This document shows, piece by piece, positions 8,000 through 17,037 of a DNA stretch of 46,939 bases. The DNA lies in NCBI GenBank assembly GCA_027533385.1, contig JAPZUE010000044.1, forward strand, positions 1 to 46,939. Reading direction: 5' to 3'. The notes beneath the pieces are model-generated. The model searched no databases. It was not told the origin of the DNA and saw nothing but the letters and a program-made list of their open reading frames with translations. Numbering within the stretch: position 1 is the first letter of the stretch; each line of letters begins with the position of its first letter. The translations under genes were made by a program, and so were the position numbers. Source of the stretch: Rhizobium sp. Its GTDB lineage: Bacteria; Pseudomonadota; Alphaproteobacteria; Rhizobiales; Rhizobiaceae.

Positions 8000-8164
8000 G
8001 CACATGCTAGGTGGATTGACGCACGGTCCCCATGTAATAGGAGCGAAGAGAAGGTAGGGAACACCGGCGCATTTTGCGCCCTGGATGCTTCGACCGCATC
8101 GGAAATTTGACAGGCGCAGCCTTGTTGCTGCAAGGCGCGCCTCCCCACGAGATCGGCAAGATTG

Positions 8165-9808
8165 ATGAACCGGACTGAAGAAAAACTCGCAGCGCTGAAC
8201 CAGCCCAAGCCCTGGTCCGGCGTCAATGCCTATCGTGCTGATCCGCTGCTCGTTGATCTCACCTCGTCGCTGTCACGCCCGCTTCGCGAGGAATACGATG
8301 TCATCGGCAAATATGTGACATCGCCGGAAGCCCAGGAACTGGCGCGCATGGCCAATGCCAGCCCGCCACAGCTGAGAACCCATGGAGCGCGCGGCGAACG
8401 TCTCGATGTCGTCGAATTCCATCCCGCCTGGCACGCTCTGATGCGCCGCTCGATGGCCTCGGGCCTGCATTCCTCTGTCTGGGAAAATGCACCGGAAGCC
8501 CGTGGCCATGAACACAAGGCCCGCGCTGTCAGGTTCTTCCTGACGGCCCAGCTCGAATCGGGGCATCTCTGCCCCCTCACCATGACCAGCGCTTCGGTCG
8601 CGGCCCTTGTGGCCTCGCCGGCGGTTCAGAAGGAATGGACGCCGCGCATCCTGTCGCGCAAATACGACAGCAGCAACAAGCCGCCGATGCAGAAGAGCGC
8701 TGTGACCATCGGCATGGGCATGACCGAAAAGCAGGGCGGCACGGATGTCCGCGCCAACACCACCTCGGGCGAGCGCGTGGGCGAGGGGATCTATCGCCTC
8801 TCCGGCCACAAGTGGTTCATGTCGGCGCCGATGAGCGACGCCTTCGTCATGCTCGCCCAGACCAAGGACGGCATGGGCTGCTTCCTCGTGCCCCGTCTGT
8901 TGGAAGACGGCTCTGCCAACGGTCTCGAATTCCAGCGCCTGAAGGACAAGCTCGGCAACCGCTCGAATGCCTCGTCCGAAGTCGAGTTCTCCGAAACCTT
9001 CGGCTTCCTGCTTGGCACGCCCGGCGATGGCGTGCGCACCATCCTCGACATGGTGACGCTGACGCGTCTCGACTGCGCGCTGTCGTCTGCCGGCATGATG
9101 CGTGCCTCCATGGCCGAGGCCGTGCATCACGTGCGTGGCCGCATGGTCTTCGGCAAGAACCTGATCGACCAGCCGATGATGACCCGCGTGCTCGCCGATA
9201 TGGCGCTCGACGTCGCGGCTGCGACGGCACTCGCATTCCGTCTCGCGGACAGCTTCGACAAGGCGCGCGAAAGCCCTGTCGACGCGGCCTATGCCCGTGT
9301 CATGACGCCGGTCGCCAAATACTGGATCTGCAAGATTGCCCCTGCGTTGATCTACGAGGCCATGGAATGCATCGGCGGCAATGGTTATGTCGAGGAGCGC
9401 CCGATCGCCCGCCATTATCGCGAGGCCCCGGTCAACGCGATCTGGGAAGGCTCCGGCAATGTCATGGCGCTGGATGTTCTGCGTGTCTTGAGCCGTGGCA
9501 AGGATCTCTTCGAAACGCTGTTTGCCGGCCTTGAGCGCGATCTCGGCCCCTCCGGCAAGAAGACGGTGGAAGTTTTGCGTGCGGCCACGGCGCTTGCCGA
9601 ACGCGATGAAGCCGCCGGTCGTCTCCTGATCGAGCAGCTGGCTCTCGCAGCCGGTGCCGCAGAGCTTTATCGCCTTGGGGCCGGCAAGATCGCCGACGCC
9701 TTCCTCGAATCACGCCTCGCGGGTGGCTGGCGCCATACCTATGGCGTGCTCGATGCGCGCTTCGACTCCCGCTACGTGCTCGATCTGCTTTACCCGCCGG
9801 CCACCTGA
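8165..9808 (+). CDS. AidB-like acyl-CoA dehydrogenase family protein
   Basis: 547 residues, the length of E. coli AidB (541), a flavoprotein of the acyl-CoA dehydrogenase family induced in the adaptive response to alkylation and able to bind DNA. Seen here are the N-terminal region of AidB-type proteins, the FAD-binding stretch ITIGMGMTEKQGGTDVRAN (~180-197) and the C-terminal IYEAMECIGGNGYVEE and AIWEGSGNVMALD motifs. The ATG at 8165 is preferred over the overlapping TTG at 8162. It is divergent from pyrB. No Ada or AlkB gene is nearby, so an alkylation-response role is inferred from family only. Confidence 0.85.
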   Translation: MNRTEEKLAALNQPKPWSGVNAYRADPLLVDLTSSLSRPLREEYDVIGKYVTSPEAQELARMANASPPQLRTHGARGERLDVVEFHPAWHALMRRSMASGLHSSVWENAPEARGHEHKARAVRFFLTAQLESGHLCPLTMTSASVAALVASPAVQKEWTPRILSRKYDSSNKPPMQKSAVTIGMGMTEKQGGTDVRANTTSGERVGEGIYRLSGHKWFMSAPMSDAFVMLAQTKDGMGCFLVPRLLEDGSANGLEFQRLKDKLGNRSNASSEVEFSETFGFLLGTPGDGVRTILDMVTLTRLDCALSSAGMMRASMAEAVHHVRGRMVFGKNLIDQPMMTRVLADMALDVAAATALAFRLADSFDKARESPVDAAYARVMTPVAKYWICKIAPALIYEAMECIGGNGYVEERPIARHYREAPVNAIWEGSGNVMALDVLRVLSRGKDLFETLFAGLERDLGPSGKKTVEVLRAATALAERDEAAGRLLIEQLALAAGAAELYRLGAGKIADAFLESRLAGGWRHTYGVLDARFDSRYVLDLLYPPAT

Positions 9809-10725
9809 CCGGCGAGGTAGAGTACGACCGGGATCGTGAAGAAGGCGGCGACCGTTTGAACGGTGGCCGCTGCCGCATAGAGATCGGCATCGCCGCCCAT
9901 CTGCTTGGCCAGCACATAGCCGTTCATGGCCGTCGGTACGGCAGCACCCAGCGCGATCATCACCAGAACTTCGCCCGAAAAGCCGAAGGCGAGAGCCAGC
10001 AGGACGGCGACAGCAGGAAAGATGATCAGTTTGAACCCCAGTGTCAGCAGGACGCTGGGCTGGGGTTTCAGTGCATCCACGATCCGCAGACCGGCTCCGA
10101 CCGTGACCAGACCGAGGCCGAGCGAGGCGCTGGCGATCAGATCGACGGCCGTCATGACAGGCGCGTAGACCGGGATCCCCGTCACATTGACGAGAACACC
10201 GCAGACCGCCCCGATGATGATCGGGTTCGTGACGATGCGGAGCACGAAGGTTTTGAGGCCCCGGCTTTCCCCCGAGAACCACACGAGCACGCCGACATTG
10301 ATGAGATTGAGCGGCACGATGATCGACGCCATGATGATGGCGATGACCGCCAGGCCCGTTTCGCCTGTGAGCTTTTCGGCGATCGCCAGCGCCATGAAGC
10401 CGTTCCAGCGCGTCGAGGTCTGGAAGACGGAGGTGTAGGTTCGGCCCGACATGCCGCGTCCGCGCAGGAGCGGCCAGATGGCGAGCACGAGCGCTGTCAT
10501 CACGCAGACGGCCAGGAGCGACACGAGACCGATGCCGCCGCTGTTCATCGATGAGAAATCCGTCGTGGCCAGGGTCTGGAAGAGCAGGGCCGGAAACAGC
10601 ACGAAATAGCCGAACTGCTCGAGCCCACCCCAGAAACTCTCGTTGATCAGAGACGTGCGTTTGAGCGCAACCCCGAGAATCACGAGAAGGAAAATCGGCA
10701 GGATGCTTTCGAAGATGATCAGCAT
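9790..10725 (-). CDS. AEC-family transporter (auxin efflux carrier type)
   Basis: About 311 residues from the ATG at 10725, where a hydrophobic segment starts at once (MLIIFESILPIFLLVILGV). The frame is open another 36 codons upstream, but that part is polar and probably not translated. Around ten membrane helices are predicted by eye, with the typical AEC N-terminus and PTAMNGYVLAKQMGGD near the end. The family moves organic anions or auxin-like compounds across the inner membrane; the substrate is unknown. The 3' end overlaps the convergent aidB-like gene by 19 bp. Confidence 0.85.
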   Translation of the reverse strand: MLIIFESILPIFLLVILGVALKRTSLINESFWGGLEQFGYFVLFPALLFQTLATTDFSSMNSGGIGLVSLLAVCVMTALVLAIWPLLRGRGMSGRTYTSVFQTSTRWNGFMALAIAEKLTGETGLAVIAIIMASIIVPLNLINVGVLVWFSGESRGLKTFVLRIVTNPIIIGAVCGVLVNVTGIPVYAPVMTAVDLIASASLGLGLVTVGAGLRIVDALKPQPSVLLTLGFKLIIFPAVAVLLALAFGFSGEVLVMIALGAAVPTAMNGYVLAKQMGGDADLYAAAATVQTVAAFFTIPVVLYLAGQVAGG

Positions 10726-10928
10726 GACATGTCCAGAATGGCGGGCAGGGGAGGGGTAAACCCCGCAACCGGCGCTTTCAATGCGAAATCGCGTCCTCAG
10801 GACATTTTCCGGCAAGGTGCTGAAACTGTTCATCCACAGGCGCCGTTAACCTTAACAAAGGGTTTACGTTGCGCCATCGGGCCGAACCGTCCAACTTTAA
10901 TGCGGGACAGACGTTAAAGGGCGAAGTG

Positions 10929-11114
10929 GTGACGGACGCGCTTGGTGCACGACCGGTGGCAACCATCATGATGATGGTGTTTTTCTCGGGACTGGCGATC
11001 GACATCGCCGTCCCGGCCGCCGTGCTTTCCGTCATGGCTTCCCTGAAATGGCTGGTGGAAAACTGGCCTTCGGCAAATGACTTGCCGTTCGATCAAAAGG
11101 CGGAAACGGCATGA
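10929..11114 (+). CDS. Small membrane protein (~61 aa)
   Basis: GTG at 10929, seven bases after AAAGGG, is the best start; GTG 10926 and an ATG at 10869 are alternatives. The product has one hydrophobic stretch (ATIMMMVFFSGLAIDIAV) followed by a second weaker one and a polar tail. The stop overlaps the ATG of the next gene (ATGA), suggesting co-translation of the pair. No family recognised. Confidence 0.5.
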   Translation: MTDALGARPVATIMMMVFFSGLAIDIAVPAAVLSVMASLKWLVENWPSANDLPFDQKAETA

Positions 11115-11446
11115 AGACACTTCTGCTTTTATGGGCTCTGCCCATCACGATCCTGGGCGCCTGGTACGGTCTGTCCTACTACGACATGAGCTTCGGCATC
11201 TTCATGCTGACGCGCGATGCCCATGATCTGGTCTTCCAGGTCTACGGAGACATTCTCGGCATCGCGCCGGAGACGATCCCGCCACTGGTGCTGCGTGCCA
11301 TCATCGTCGACAGCCTGATCCTGTTTGCGATCCTTGGCTTCCGCCGTCGCAAGCAGATCAAGGCCTGGTGGCTGGCCCGTCAGGAAAAGTCGGTAGAATT
11401 GTCCGATGCGCGGGCGAGTGCCGAGAGCCTGTCCAGCGCGCCCTGA
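11111..11446 (+). CDS. Small inner-membrane protein, DUF6105-like
   Basis: 111 residues with two membrane segments: [20 protein letters not shown] at the N-terminus and [17 protein letters not shown] (~74-91), followed by a basic cytoplasmic tail. It resembles the small DUF6105 proteins that I recall from rhizobia; this is from memory and moderate in certainty. Its last 67 bp overlap the 3' end of ruvX on the opposite strand, so the C-terminal ~20 residues are coded antisense to RuvX codons. Confidence 0.7.
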   Translation: MKTLLLLWALPITILGAWYGLSYYDMSFGIFMLTRDAHDLVFQVYGDILGIAPETIPPLVLRAIIVDSLILFAILGFRRRKQIKAWWLARQEKSVELSDARASAESLSSAP

Positions 11447-11877
11447 AGGATGAAGCTCGCAGCAGCGGAATCGATCCGCTCGCTGCGCTTGGCTCGCGAC
11501 ACATCCATTTCGAGAAGCGCCCGCTCTGCGGCGACCGTCGACAGCCGCTCGTCCCAATAGACGAAGGGGATGTCCGTTTTCTCCGACATTGAGCGCACGA
11601 AGGCCCGGGTCGCCTGGACCCTCGGACCGGACGATCCGTCCATGTTGACCGGCAGGCCGATGACGAAGGCGACGATTTTCTCCTTCGCCGCGAAGGCGAG
11701 CAGAACCTCGGCATCCTGGGTGAACTTGACCCGCTTGATGACCGGGCGAGGGGTGGCAAACCGTCGACCGAGATCCGACGCCGATAGACCGATCGTCTTC
11801 GTGCCGAGATCAAGCCCGGCTATCGCCTCGCCGGGCTTCAACCGTTCTGCCAGTTCCTCGATCGTCAAGGTCGCCAT
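11380..11877 (-). CDS. ruvX: Putative Holliday junction resolvase RuvX (YqgF)
   Basis: 165 residues from the ATG at 11877 ([13 protein letters not shown]). An RNase H-like fold is indicated by [15 protein letters not shown] (~20-34), the [11 protein letters not shown] motif and YWDERLST near 106. E. coli YqgF is proposed to act in 16S rRNA 5'-end maturation, and homologues resolve Holliday junctions. It follows the PhnA-domain gene on the same strand (19-bp gap), and its 3' end overlaps the rightward DUF6105-like gene. Confidence 0.9.
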   Translation of the reverse strand: MATLTIEELAERLKPGEAIAGLDLGTKTIGLSASDLGRRFATPRPVIKRVKFTQDAEVLLAFAAKEKIVAFVIGLPVNMDGSSGPRVQATRAFVRSMSEKTDIPFVYWDERLSTVAAERALLEMDVSRAKRSERIDSAAASFILQGALDRLSALARASDNSTDFS

Positions 11878-11896
11878 GATCTGTCTTGCCCGCTGA

Positions 11897-12193
11897 TCAG
11901 CGCTTGCGCACGAATTCGGTTCTGAGCACGAGGCCCTTGATCCCGTCATAGCGGCAATCGACATGCTCGGGATCGTCGGTCAGCCGGATTGACCGGATGA
12001 CCGTGCCCTGCTTCAGCGTCTGGCCGGCGCCCTTGACCTTGAGGTCCTTGATCAGCACCACTGAGTCGCCATCGGCAAGCTCCGTCCCGGACGCGTCACG
12101 CGCCACAGGCTTTGCCGCAGCAGCCGCAGCGATTTCCGATGCGGGCCGCCATTCGCCGGTCGCCTCGTCATACACGTAGTCGTCATCGGCCAT
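11897..12193 (-). CDS. PhnA-domain protein without the zinc ribbon
   Basis: 98 residues from the ATG at 12193. The C-terminal half ([20 protein letters not shown] ... [15 protein letters not shown]) is the SH3-like PhnA domain (YjdM family). The usual N-terminal four-cysteine zinc ribbon is replaced by an acidic segment, [15 protein letters not shown], and an alanine run. Despite the family name, a role in phosphonate use is not established for YjdM proteins. Probably co-transcribed with ruvX. Confidence 0.8.
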   Translation of the reverse strand: MADDDYVYDEATGEWRPASEIAAAAAAKPVARDASGTELADGDSVVLIKDLKVKGAGQTLKQGTVIRSIRLTDDPEHVDCRYDGIKGLVLRTEFVRKR

Positions 12194-12340
12194 GGTCGGA
12201 TCCCTTCTTGTGCGCAGCCCTACGGCTGTCATGCTGGCGGCTTAGACCAGTGCCGCCCCATAAGCAACTCGGCTCGCCCGTTGCCGCCGGAGGGGCACGC
12301 CATATATTGCGATGATAGTCAAACCCCGGAGACTCGTTTC

Positions 12341-13045
12341 ATGAAAATCACCTGGCTCGGCCACGCCGCCTTCCGCCTCGACTCGGCCAAGGCATCGATC
12401 CTCATCGATCCCTTCCTCACCCATAATCCGGGCTTTGCCGGTCTCGACCGCAAGGAGATGACCAAGGGCATCACGCATATCCTGCTCACCCACGGCCATG
12501 GCGACCATGTCGGCGACACGGTTCAACTCGCCAAGGAAACCGGCGCGACGGTTCTCGCCAATGCCGATCTTGCGGCCTGGCTCGGCACCAAGGGCGTCGA
12601 CAAGCTCGAAATGGGCAATACCGGCGGCACCATTCATTTCGAAGGCTTCACTGTCACCTTCACCAACGCGCTGCATTCGTCGGCCCAGGTCACCGAAGAC
12701 GGTGTGTCCCACGCGCTCGGCAATGCCAACGGCCTGATGCTGCATTTCGATGACGAGGCCTCTGTGCTGCACATGGGCGACACCGACATCTTCTCCGACA
12801 TGAAACTGATCAACGAATTGCACCAGCCGGATGTCGGTATTGTGCCGATCGGTGATCGCTTCACCATGGGCGGCGCGGTTGCCGCACTCGCCTGCCAGCG
12901 CTTCTTCGACTTCAAGACCGCGATCCCCTGCCACTACGGCTCGTTCCCGATCATCGACCAGACGCCCGAAAAATTCATCGCCGGCATGGACGGCACGCGC
13001 ACCCGCGTCGTTGCTCCCCAGGCAGGATCGGCCGTCACGGTCTGA
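12341..13045 (+). CDS. UPF0173 metal-dependent hydrolase (metallo-beta-lactamase fold)
   Basis: 234 residues. Metallo-beta-lactamase metal ligands are visible: WLGHAAF at the start, [10 protein letters not shown] (~50-59), [10 protein letters not shown] (~145) and PCHYGSFP near the end. It matches the conserved UPF0173 (YtkL-like) proteins of unknown substrate. The start at 12341 is set by the immediate beginning of homology (MKITWLGHA). It lies 66 bp upstream of gatC on the same strand. Confidence 0.92.
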   Translation: MKITWLGHAAFRLDSAKASILIDPFLTHNPGFAGLDRKEMTKGITHILLTHGHGDHVGDTVQLAKETGATVLANADLAAWLGTKGVDKLEMGNTGGTIHFEGFTVTFTNALHSSAQVTEDGVSHALGNANGLMLHFDDEASVLHMGDTDIFSDMKLINELHQPDVGIVPIGDRFTMGGAVAALACQRFFDFKTAIPCHYGSFPIIDQTPEKFIAGMDGTRTRVVAPQAGSAVTV

Positions 13046-13111
13046 CAAACCCCGTTGCGCCTGCGCTTGACGGCCATTATAGCGAAGAAAACAGCTTATC
13101 CGGAGAATGCC

Positions 13112-13399
13112 ATGTCTGTTGACCTCGCCACCGTCAAGCGCGTCGCCCGCCTTGCCCGCATCGCTGTCAGCGAGGAAGATGCCGCGCGCATGACCGGGGA
13201 GCTGAACGGCATTCTCGGTTTCGTCGAGCAGCTGGACGAAGTGGACGTCGCGGGCGTCGAGCCGATGACCTCGGTGACGCCAATGGCCATGAAGAAGCGC
13301 GAGGATGCCGTCACCGATGGCAACAAGGCCGATGATATCGTCGCCAATGCGCCCGCCACTGACCGCAATTTCTTCCAGGTGCCGAAGGTCGTCGAATAA
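13112..13399 (+). CDS. gatC: Asp-tRNA(Asn)/Glu-tRNA(Gln) amidotransferase subunit C
   Basis: 95 residues, the normal GatC length. The N-terminal helices ([19 protein letters not shown]) and the VEPMTSVTP segment that wraps around GatA are present. GatC stabilises the GatCAB complex, which makes Gln-tRNA(Gln) and/or Asn-tRNA(Asn) by transamidation. It is followed after 76 bp by gatA. Confidence 0.95.
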   Translation: MSVDLATVKRVARLARIAVSEEDAARMTGELNGILGFVEQLDEVDVAGVEPMTSVTPMAMKKREDAVTDGNKADDIVANAPATDRNFFQVPKVVE

Positions 13400-13475
13400 G
13401 ATCGACCTCAGTTCCCTGAGCCAGCCTCCCGAATTTCCCGCCCTATGGGCGAAGACAGTCTGAAGTGAAAAGACC

Positions 13476-14957
13476 ATGAGCGAATTGACCAGCCTCACCA
13501 TCGCCGAAGCCCGCGCGAAACTCGCCGCCAAGGAGATCAAGGCCGTCGAATTGACGGATGCCTATCTCTCCGCGATCGAGGCTGCGAATGGCGCGCTGAA
13601 CGCCTATGTCGCCGTCACCCCGGATGTGGCCCGCGACATGGCCAAAGCGTCCGATATCAGGATCGCTGATGGCAAAGCCGGTGTGCTCGAAGGCATCCCG
13701 CTCGGCGTCAAGGACCTGTTCGCTACCCGCGACGTCCACACCCAGGCCTGCAGCCACATCCTCGATGGCTTCAAGCCGAAATACGAGTCCACCGTCACCC
13801 AGAACCTCTGGGATGCCGGCGCGGTCATGCTGGGCAAGCTCAACATGGACGAATTCGCCATGGGCTCGTCGAACGAGAGCTCCTATTACGGCCCGGCGGT
13901 CAACCCCTGGAAGGCCAAGGGCTCGGATGAAAAGCTGGTTCCCGGCGGTTCCTCCGGTGGTTCGGCTGCCGCCGTTGCCGCGCACCTCTGCGCTGGTGCG
14001 ACCGCCACCGACACCGGTGGTTCGATCCGCCAGCCGGCTGCCTTCACCGGCACCGTCGGCATCAAGCCGACCTATGGCCGCTGCTCGCGCTTCGGCATCG
14101 TCTCCTATGCTTCGTCGCTCGACCAGGCCGGCCCGATCGCCCGCGACGTGCGCGATGCCGCAATCCTCCTGAAGTCCATGGCAAGCGTTGATCCGAAGGA
14201 CACGACCTCGGTTGATCTCCCGGTTCCGGATTACGAAAAGGCGATTGGCGGCTCGGTCAAGGGCATGAAGATCGGCATCCCGAAGGAGTACCGCGTCGAA
14301 GGCATGTCGGAAGAAATCGACGCGCTCTGGCAAAAGGGCATCGCCTGGCTCAAGGAAGCCGGTGCCGAAATCGTCGACATCTCCCTGCCGCACACGAAAT
14401 ACGCCCTTCCGGCCTATTACATCGTCGCTCCGGCGGAAGCATCGTCCAACCTCGCCCGCTATGACGGCGTCCGCTACGGCCTGCGCGTCGACGGCAAGGA
14501 CATCGTCGACATGTATGAGAAGACCCGTGCAGCCGGCTTCGGCAAGGAAGTCCAGCGCCGCATCATGATCGGCACCTACGTGCTCTCGGCCGGCTATTAC
14601 GATGCCTATTATCTGAAGGCCCAGAAGGTCCGCACCCTGATCAAGCGCGACTTCGAACTGGCCTTCGAAACCGGCGTCGATGCGATCCTGGCCCCGATCA
14701 CCCCGTCCTCTGCCTTCGCCATCGGCGACAAGGAACTGGCTGCCGATCCGGTCAAGATGTACCTGCAGGACGTCTTCACCATCACGCTCAACATGGCCGG
14801 CCTCCCGGGCATCTCCGTTCCTGCCGGCCTCGACAACAAGGGCCTGCCGCTTGGCCTCCAGGTCATCGGCAAGCCCTTCGAGGAGGAAACCCTCTTCAAG
14901 ACCGCCCATGTCATCGAACAGGCCGCCGGCAAGTTCACGCCGGCCAAGTGGTGGTAA
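13476..14957 (+). CDS. gatA: Asp-tRNA(Asn)/Glu-tRNA(Gln) amidotransferase subunit A
   Basis: 493 residues, amidase-signature family. Catalytic elements are visible: [10 protein letters not shown] (Lys ~80), the Ser/Gly-rich [14 protein letters not shown] (~155-168) and [14 protein letters not shown] (~178). GatA releases ammonia from glutamine and channels it to GatB. It is in line with gatC; gatB is 2.5 kb further on rather than adjacent, across an accessory insertion. Confidence 0.97.
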   Translation: MSELTSLTIAEARAKLAAKEIKAVELTDAYLSAIEAANGALNAYVAVTPDVARDMAKASDIRIADGKAGVLEGIPLGVKDLFATRDVHTQACSHILDGFKPKYESTVTQNLWDAGAVMLGKLNMDEFAMGSSNESSYYGPAVNPWKAKGSDEKLVPGGSSGGSAAAVAAHLCAGATATDTGGSIRQPAAFTGTVGIKPTYGRCSRFGIVSYASSLDQAGPIARDVRDAAILLKSMASVDPKDTTSVDLPVPDYEKAIGGSVKGMKIGIPKEYRVEGMSEEIDALWQKGIAWLKEAGAEIVDISLPHTKYALPAYYIVAPAEASSNLARYDGVRYGLRVDGKDIVDMYEKTRAAGFGKEVQRRIMIGTYVLSAGYYDAYYLKAQKVRTLIKRDFELAFETGVDAILAPITPSSAFAIGDKELAADPVKMYLQDVFTITLNMAGLPGISVPAGLDNKGLPLGLQVIGKPFEEETLFKTAHVIEQAAGKFTPAKWW

Positions 14958-15433
14958 GGGACTTTATCATCCGTGATATGACTGCGGCCGATGCAGACAG
15001 CGTCGGCCGTGTCGGGTTCGACGCCTGGGCCGCCAATCCGGTGCTCAATGCCTTCGGCGTCGACATGATGGTCAAGATCCGTCTGAATTTCCGCCGCTTT
15101 GCCCAGGAGCATTTCAGCCTGATCACAGTCGGCGAACTCGGGGACGAGATCGTCGGCTGGACCGCCCGCGAAGGCGCCCGCGACTACATCTCCGATCTCT
15201 GGGTGAGCCCCGCCCATCAGGGCCTCGGCATCGGCTCAGCGCTCCTCTCGCGGCTCCTGCGCGAGATGCGCTCGGAAGGCCTAAAGCGTGCGCGGATCGA
15301 CACCCATGCCGCCAACGAAGGTGCGATCCGCCTCTACAAGGACCTCGGCTTCAGCATCGTCTGGCGCGGCATGCAGCATTCCCCATCGATGGGCATGATG
15401 GTCGACAAGGTGAAGATGCAGCAGGTGTTCTAG
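14948..15433 (+). CDS. GNAT-family N-acetyltransferase 1
   Basis: 161 residues starting at GTG 14948 (or GTG 14951) inside the end of gatA, so probably translationally coupled to it. The acetyl-CoA loop is [11 protein letters not shown] and the fold ends with [14 protein letters not shown]. It resembles the GNAT at 16528: both have AW near the N-terminus, GW.ARE before the core, QGLG.GSALL and THA.N. The two may be diverged paralogues flanking the toxin-antitoxin loci. Its 3' end overlaps the convergent brnA by 4 bp. Substrate unknown. Confidence 0.85.
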   Translation: MVVRDFIIRDMTAADADSVGRVGFDAWAANPVLNAFGVDMMVKIRLNFRRFAQEHFSLITVGELGDEIVGWTAREGARDYISDLWVSPAHQGLGIGSALLSRLLREMRSEGLKRARIDTHAANEGAIRLYKDLGFSIVWRGMQHSPSMGMMVDKVKMQQVF

Positions 15434-15687
15434 CGCGACCGACGCCGTTGGCTTTCCATATAGGCCTTGAGCACGGCATTCATCCGCGTCTGATAGCCCT
15501 TGCCCTGCTGGCGGAACCAGTCCAGCACATCGCTGTCGAGCCGGACGGTGATCTGCGTTTTGGCCGGTGGTGTGACCAGCACAGCCGTCTCGAAGAAAGC
15601 ATCGTCGAGCTCCGGGATGTCGCTGTAGTCGATGTCCGCGTCCGACCGGGACTGTAGCTCCTTAAGACGAGCGGCGGAGATGGTCAT
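15430..15687 (-). CDS. brnA: BrnA-type antitoxin
   Basis: 85 residues from the ATG at 15687. The C-terminal ribbon-helix-helix-like part (KTQITVRLDSDVLDWFRQQG ... MNAVLKAYMES) is typical of BrnA antitoxins, which bind the BrnT RNase and repress their own promoter. It overlaps the brnT remnant by 26 bases, as in intact brnTA operons. The frame is undamaged although its toxin gene carries a nonsense codon. Confidence 0.88.
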   Translation of the reverse strand: MTISAARLKELQSRSDADIDYSDIPELDDAFFETAVLVTPPAKTQITVRLDSDVLDWFRQQGKGYQTRMNAVLKAYMESQRRRSR

Positions 15688-15946
15688 GATACTTCTGCCT
15701 TTCTCTTCTGTTTGCCAGACGAGCGGATATGATTCTGACGATGCCATTTCGGTCGGTGTGAACGACTGCAATCACGATCAGCCCTTCGATGGCGCCGATG
15801 CTGATTTAGCGGGTCTCTCCGTAGTCGCGACGGTTGTCGACGCCGGTCAGAACATCGCCCTCGAAGATCTGCCGGGCTTCCTCGAAAGAGATCCCGTGCT
15901 TGATCTGGTCGACGACATTTTTCGCAGCGTCCCATTCATACTTCAT
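15662..15946 (-). pseudogene. brnT: BrnT toxin gene with an internal TAA
   Basis: Translating from the ATG at 15946 gives MKYEWDAAKNVVDQIKHGIS and continues as a normal BrnT (RNase toxin, ~93 residues) to ...NRRDYGETR. Codon 47 is then TAA (15806-15808 on the plus strand), after which the same frame resumes ISIGAIEGLIVIAVVHTDR ... ARLANRRERQKYHDHLRRSS to a stop at 15662. One base change at codon 47 would restore it. The toxin is therefore probably truncated and inactive while the antitoxin survives. A sequencing error at one base is the alternative. Confidence 0.85.
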
Positions 15947-15957
15947 GTTAAAATGTA

Positions 15958-15971
15958 ACTACGAATGTAGT
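15958..15971 (-). promoter_or_regulatory. Palindrome upstream of brnT, likely BrnA operator
   Basis: ACTAC-GAAT-GTAGT is a perfect 5-4-5 inverted repeat 12 bp before the brnT start. BrnA antitoxins are known to autorepress at such palindromes; the assignment here is by position. Confidence 0.5.
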
Positions 15972-15995
15972 GTTAGGCAAGTCTTGGCCTTTAAC

Positions 15996-16253
15996 TCACC
16001 TGTTGTCCAGCTCCGCCCTGACGAGCCTTAAACCCCGTTCGGTGATGCGATACGGTTTGCCCTGTCTCGAGCTGATCGCCCTCAGGCGTTTCAGCCGCCG
16101 GAAGAGATCGAGATCGAAGCCGGGATAGAGCCAGCCGTCGCGGGAGAAGCACAAGGCCTTCTCGATCTTGCGTCGGTCGTCGCGGTGGATCTCGATCCAG
16201 CCGCCCTGGGCCATGAGGTGAAGGATACGCTGGTCTGAGCGTGAAATGTCCAT
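15996..16253 (-). CDS. YjhX/TopAI-like toxin (UPF0386)
   Basis: 85 residues, the full length of the family. MDISRSDQRILHLMAQGGWI, IEKALCFSRDGWLYP and the C-terminal PYRITERGLRLVRAELDNR match the UPF0386 pattern. E. coli YjhX (TopAI) inhibits topoisomerase I and is paired with YjhQ, a GNAT-fold antitoxin. Here no gene shares its operon, but GNAT genes lie on both sides (14948, 16528). Whether one of them neutralises it is speculation. A GCGCAG/CTGCGC hairpin at 16272-16287 lies in its leader. Confidence 0.85.
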   Translation of the reverse strand: MDISRSDQRILHLMAQGGWIEIHRDDRRKIEKALCFSRDGWLYPGFDLDLFRRLKRLRAISSRQGKPYRITERGLRLVRAELDNR

Positions 16254-16271
16254 CGTCTGGTGTCCGGAGAA

Positions 16272-16287
16272 GCGCAGCTTTCTGCGC
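16272..16287 (-). promoter_or_regulatory. Hairpin in the leader of the yjhX-like gene
   Basis: GCGCAG and CTGCGC form a perfect 6-bp stem with a 4-base loop, 19-34 bases before the start codon at 16253. There is no T-run, so it is not a terminator; it could be an operator or mRNA structure. Confidence 0.35.
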
Positions 16288-16527
16288 GTGAAAACGTGTC
16301 CGGCGCCTCAAGGCGTCGGGGCTTCGTTTTCTGGCCCTGGCCGGTCGAGCCCTATCACGGGATCGCGGGCAGGGCCTTTACCGGGTCTCGGACAAACCGA
16401 ACATCAAAACTCCTGTTGACCCGCCGACGGTATCACTGTCCGCTGCGATGCGTCTATTGCCTCGAAGTCACACACTCTGGTCAAGAATCGTCGCCGGTGT
16501 TTTACTGTCCTCAACGAAGAGGTGAGG

Positions 16528-17037
16528 ATGGTCACGATCCGCAAGGCGCGACAGGACGATGCAGAACTCCTGACGGAGATCGGCATGCGTGCCTGGCGAA
16601 AGGCGATGGCATCGGTGGGCGAGGCGGCCGAGATGGCTGCCAATGCGCGCGAGGCCTTTGCCCGCTTCACCGAAGAGGGCTGGATCACCATCACGATCGT
16701 CGAGAAATCCGGCGTTCCCGTTGGCTGGGCCGCCCGCGAAGATATGGACGAGACGATTACCGACTTCTGGATCGATCCGGATTTCGAGGGGCAGGGTCTC
16801 GGCAGCGCGCTTCTCAAGGCCGTGGAGGACGAGCTGAAAGCCCAGGGTATCTCTCTTGCACGCCTGCAGACGCATGCGATGAACAGCGATGCCCTGAAAT
16901 TCTTCGAGAAGAAGGGCTATTCGGTGAACTGGCTGACGGTCAGTTATAATCCGAAGCTCGATCGCGATGTTCAGTCGGTCGGCCTCTCCAAGTCGCTCTC
17001 AGATCCCGCCGGAAGCGGCTACGGCCAGGAATTCTGA
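16528..17037 (+). CDS. GNAT-family N-acetyltransferase 2
   Basis: 169 residues from the ATG at 16528, which has AGAGG/GAGG upstream; an in-frame GTG lies 6 bases earlier. The acetyl-CoA binding loop is FEGQGLGSALLKAV and the fold ends DALKFFEKKGYSVNW. It is similar in layout to the GNAT at 14948, suggesting an old duplication. It converges on the DUF1294 gene with a long 3' overlap. Substrate unknown; an antitoxin role for the neighbouring YjhX-like gene is possible but unsupported. Confidence 0.85.
   Translation: MVTIRKARQDDAELLTEIGMRAWRKAMASVGEAAEMAANAREAFARFTEEGWITITIVEKSGVPVGWAAREDMDETITDFWIDPDFEGQGLGSALLKAVEDELKAQGISLARLQTHAMNSDALKFFEKKGYSVNWLTVSYNPKLDRDVQSVGLSKSLSDPAGSGYGQEF

Noticed and set aside
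12242..13540. 432-codon open frame antisense to UPF0173-gatC
   Set aside because: Covers two clear genes on the other strand; no domain.
13443..14909. 488-codon open frame antisense to gatA
   Set aside because: Shadow of gatA; composition is that of complementary codons.
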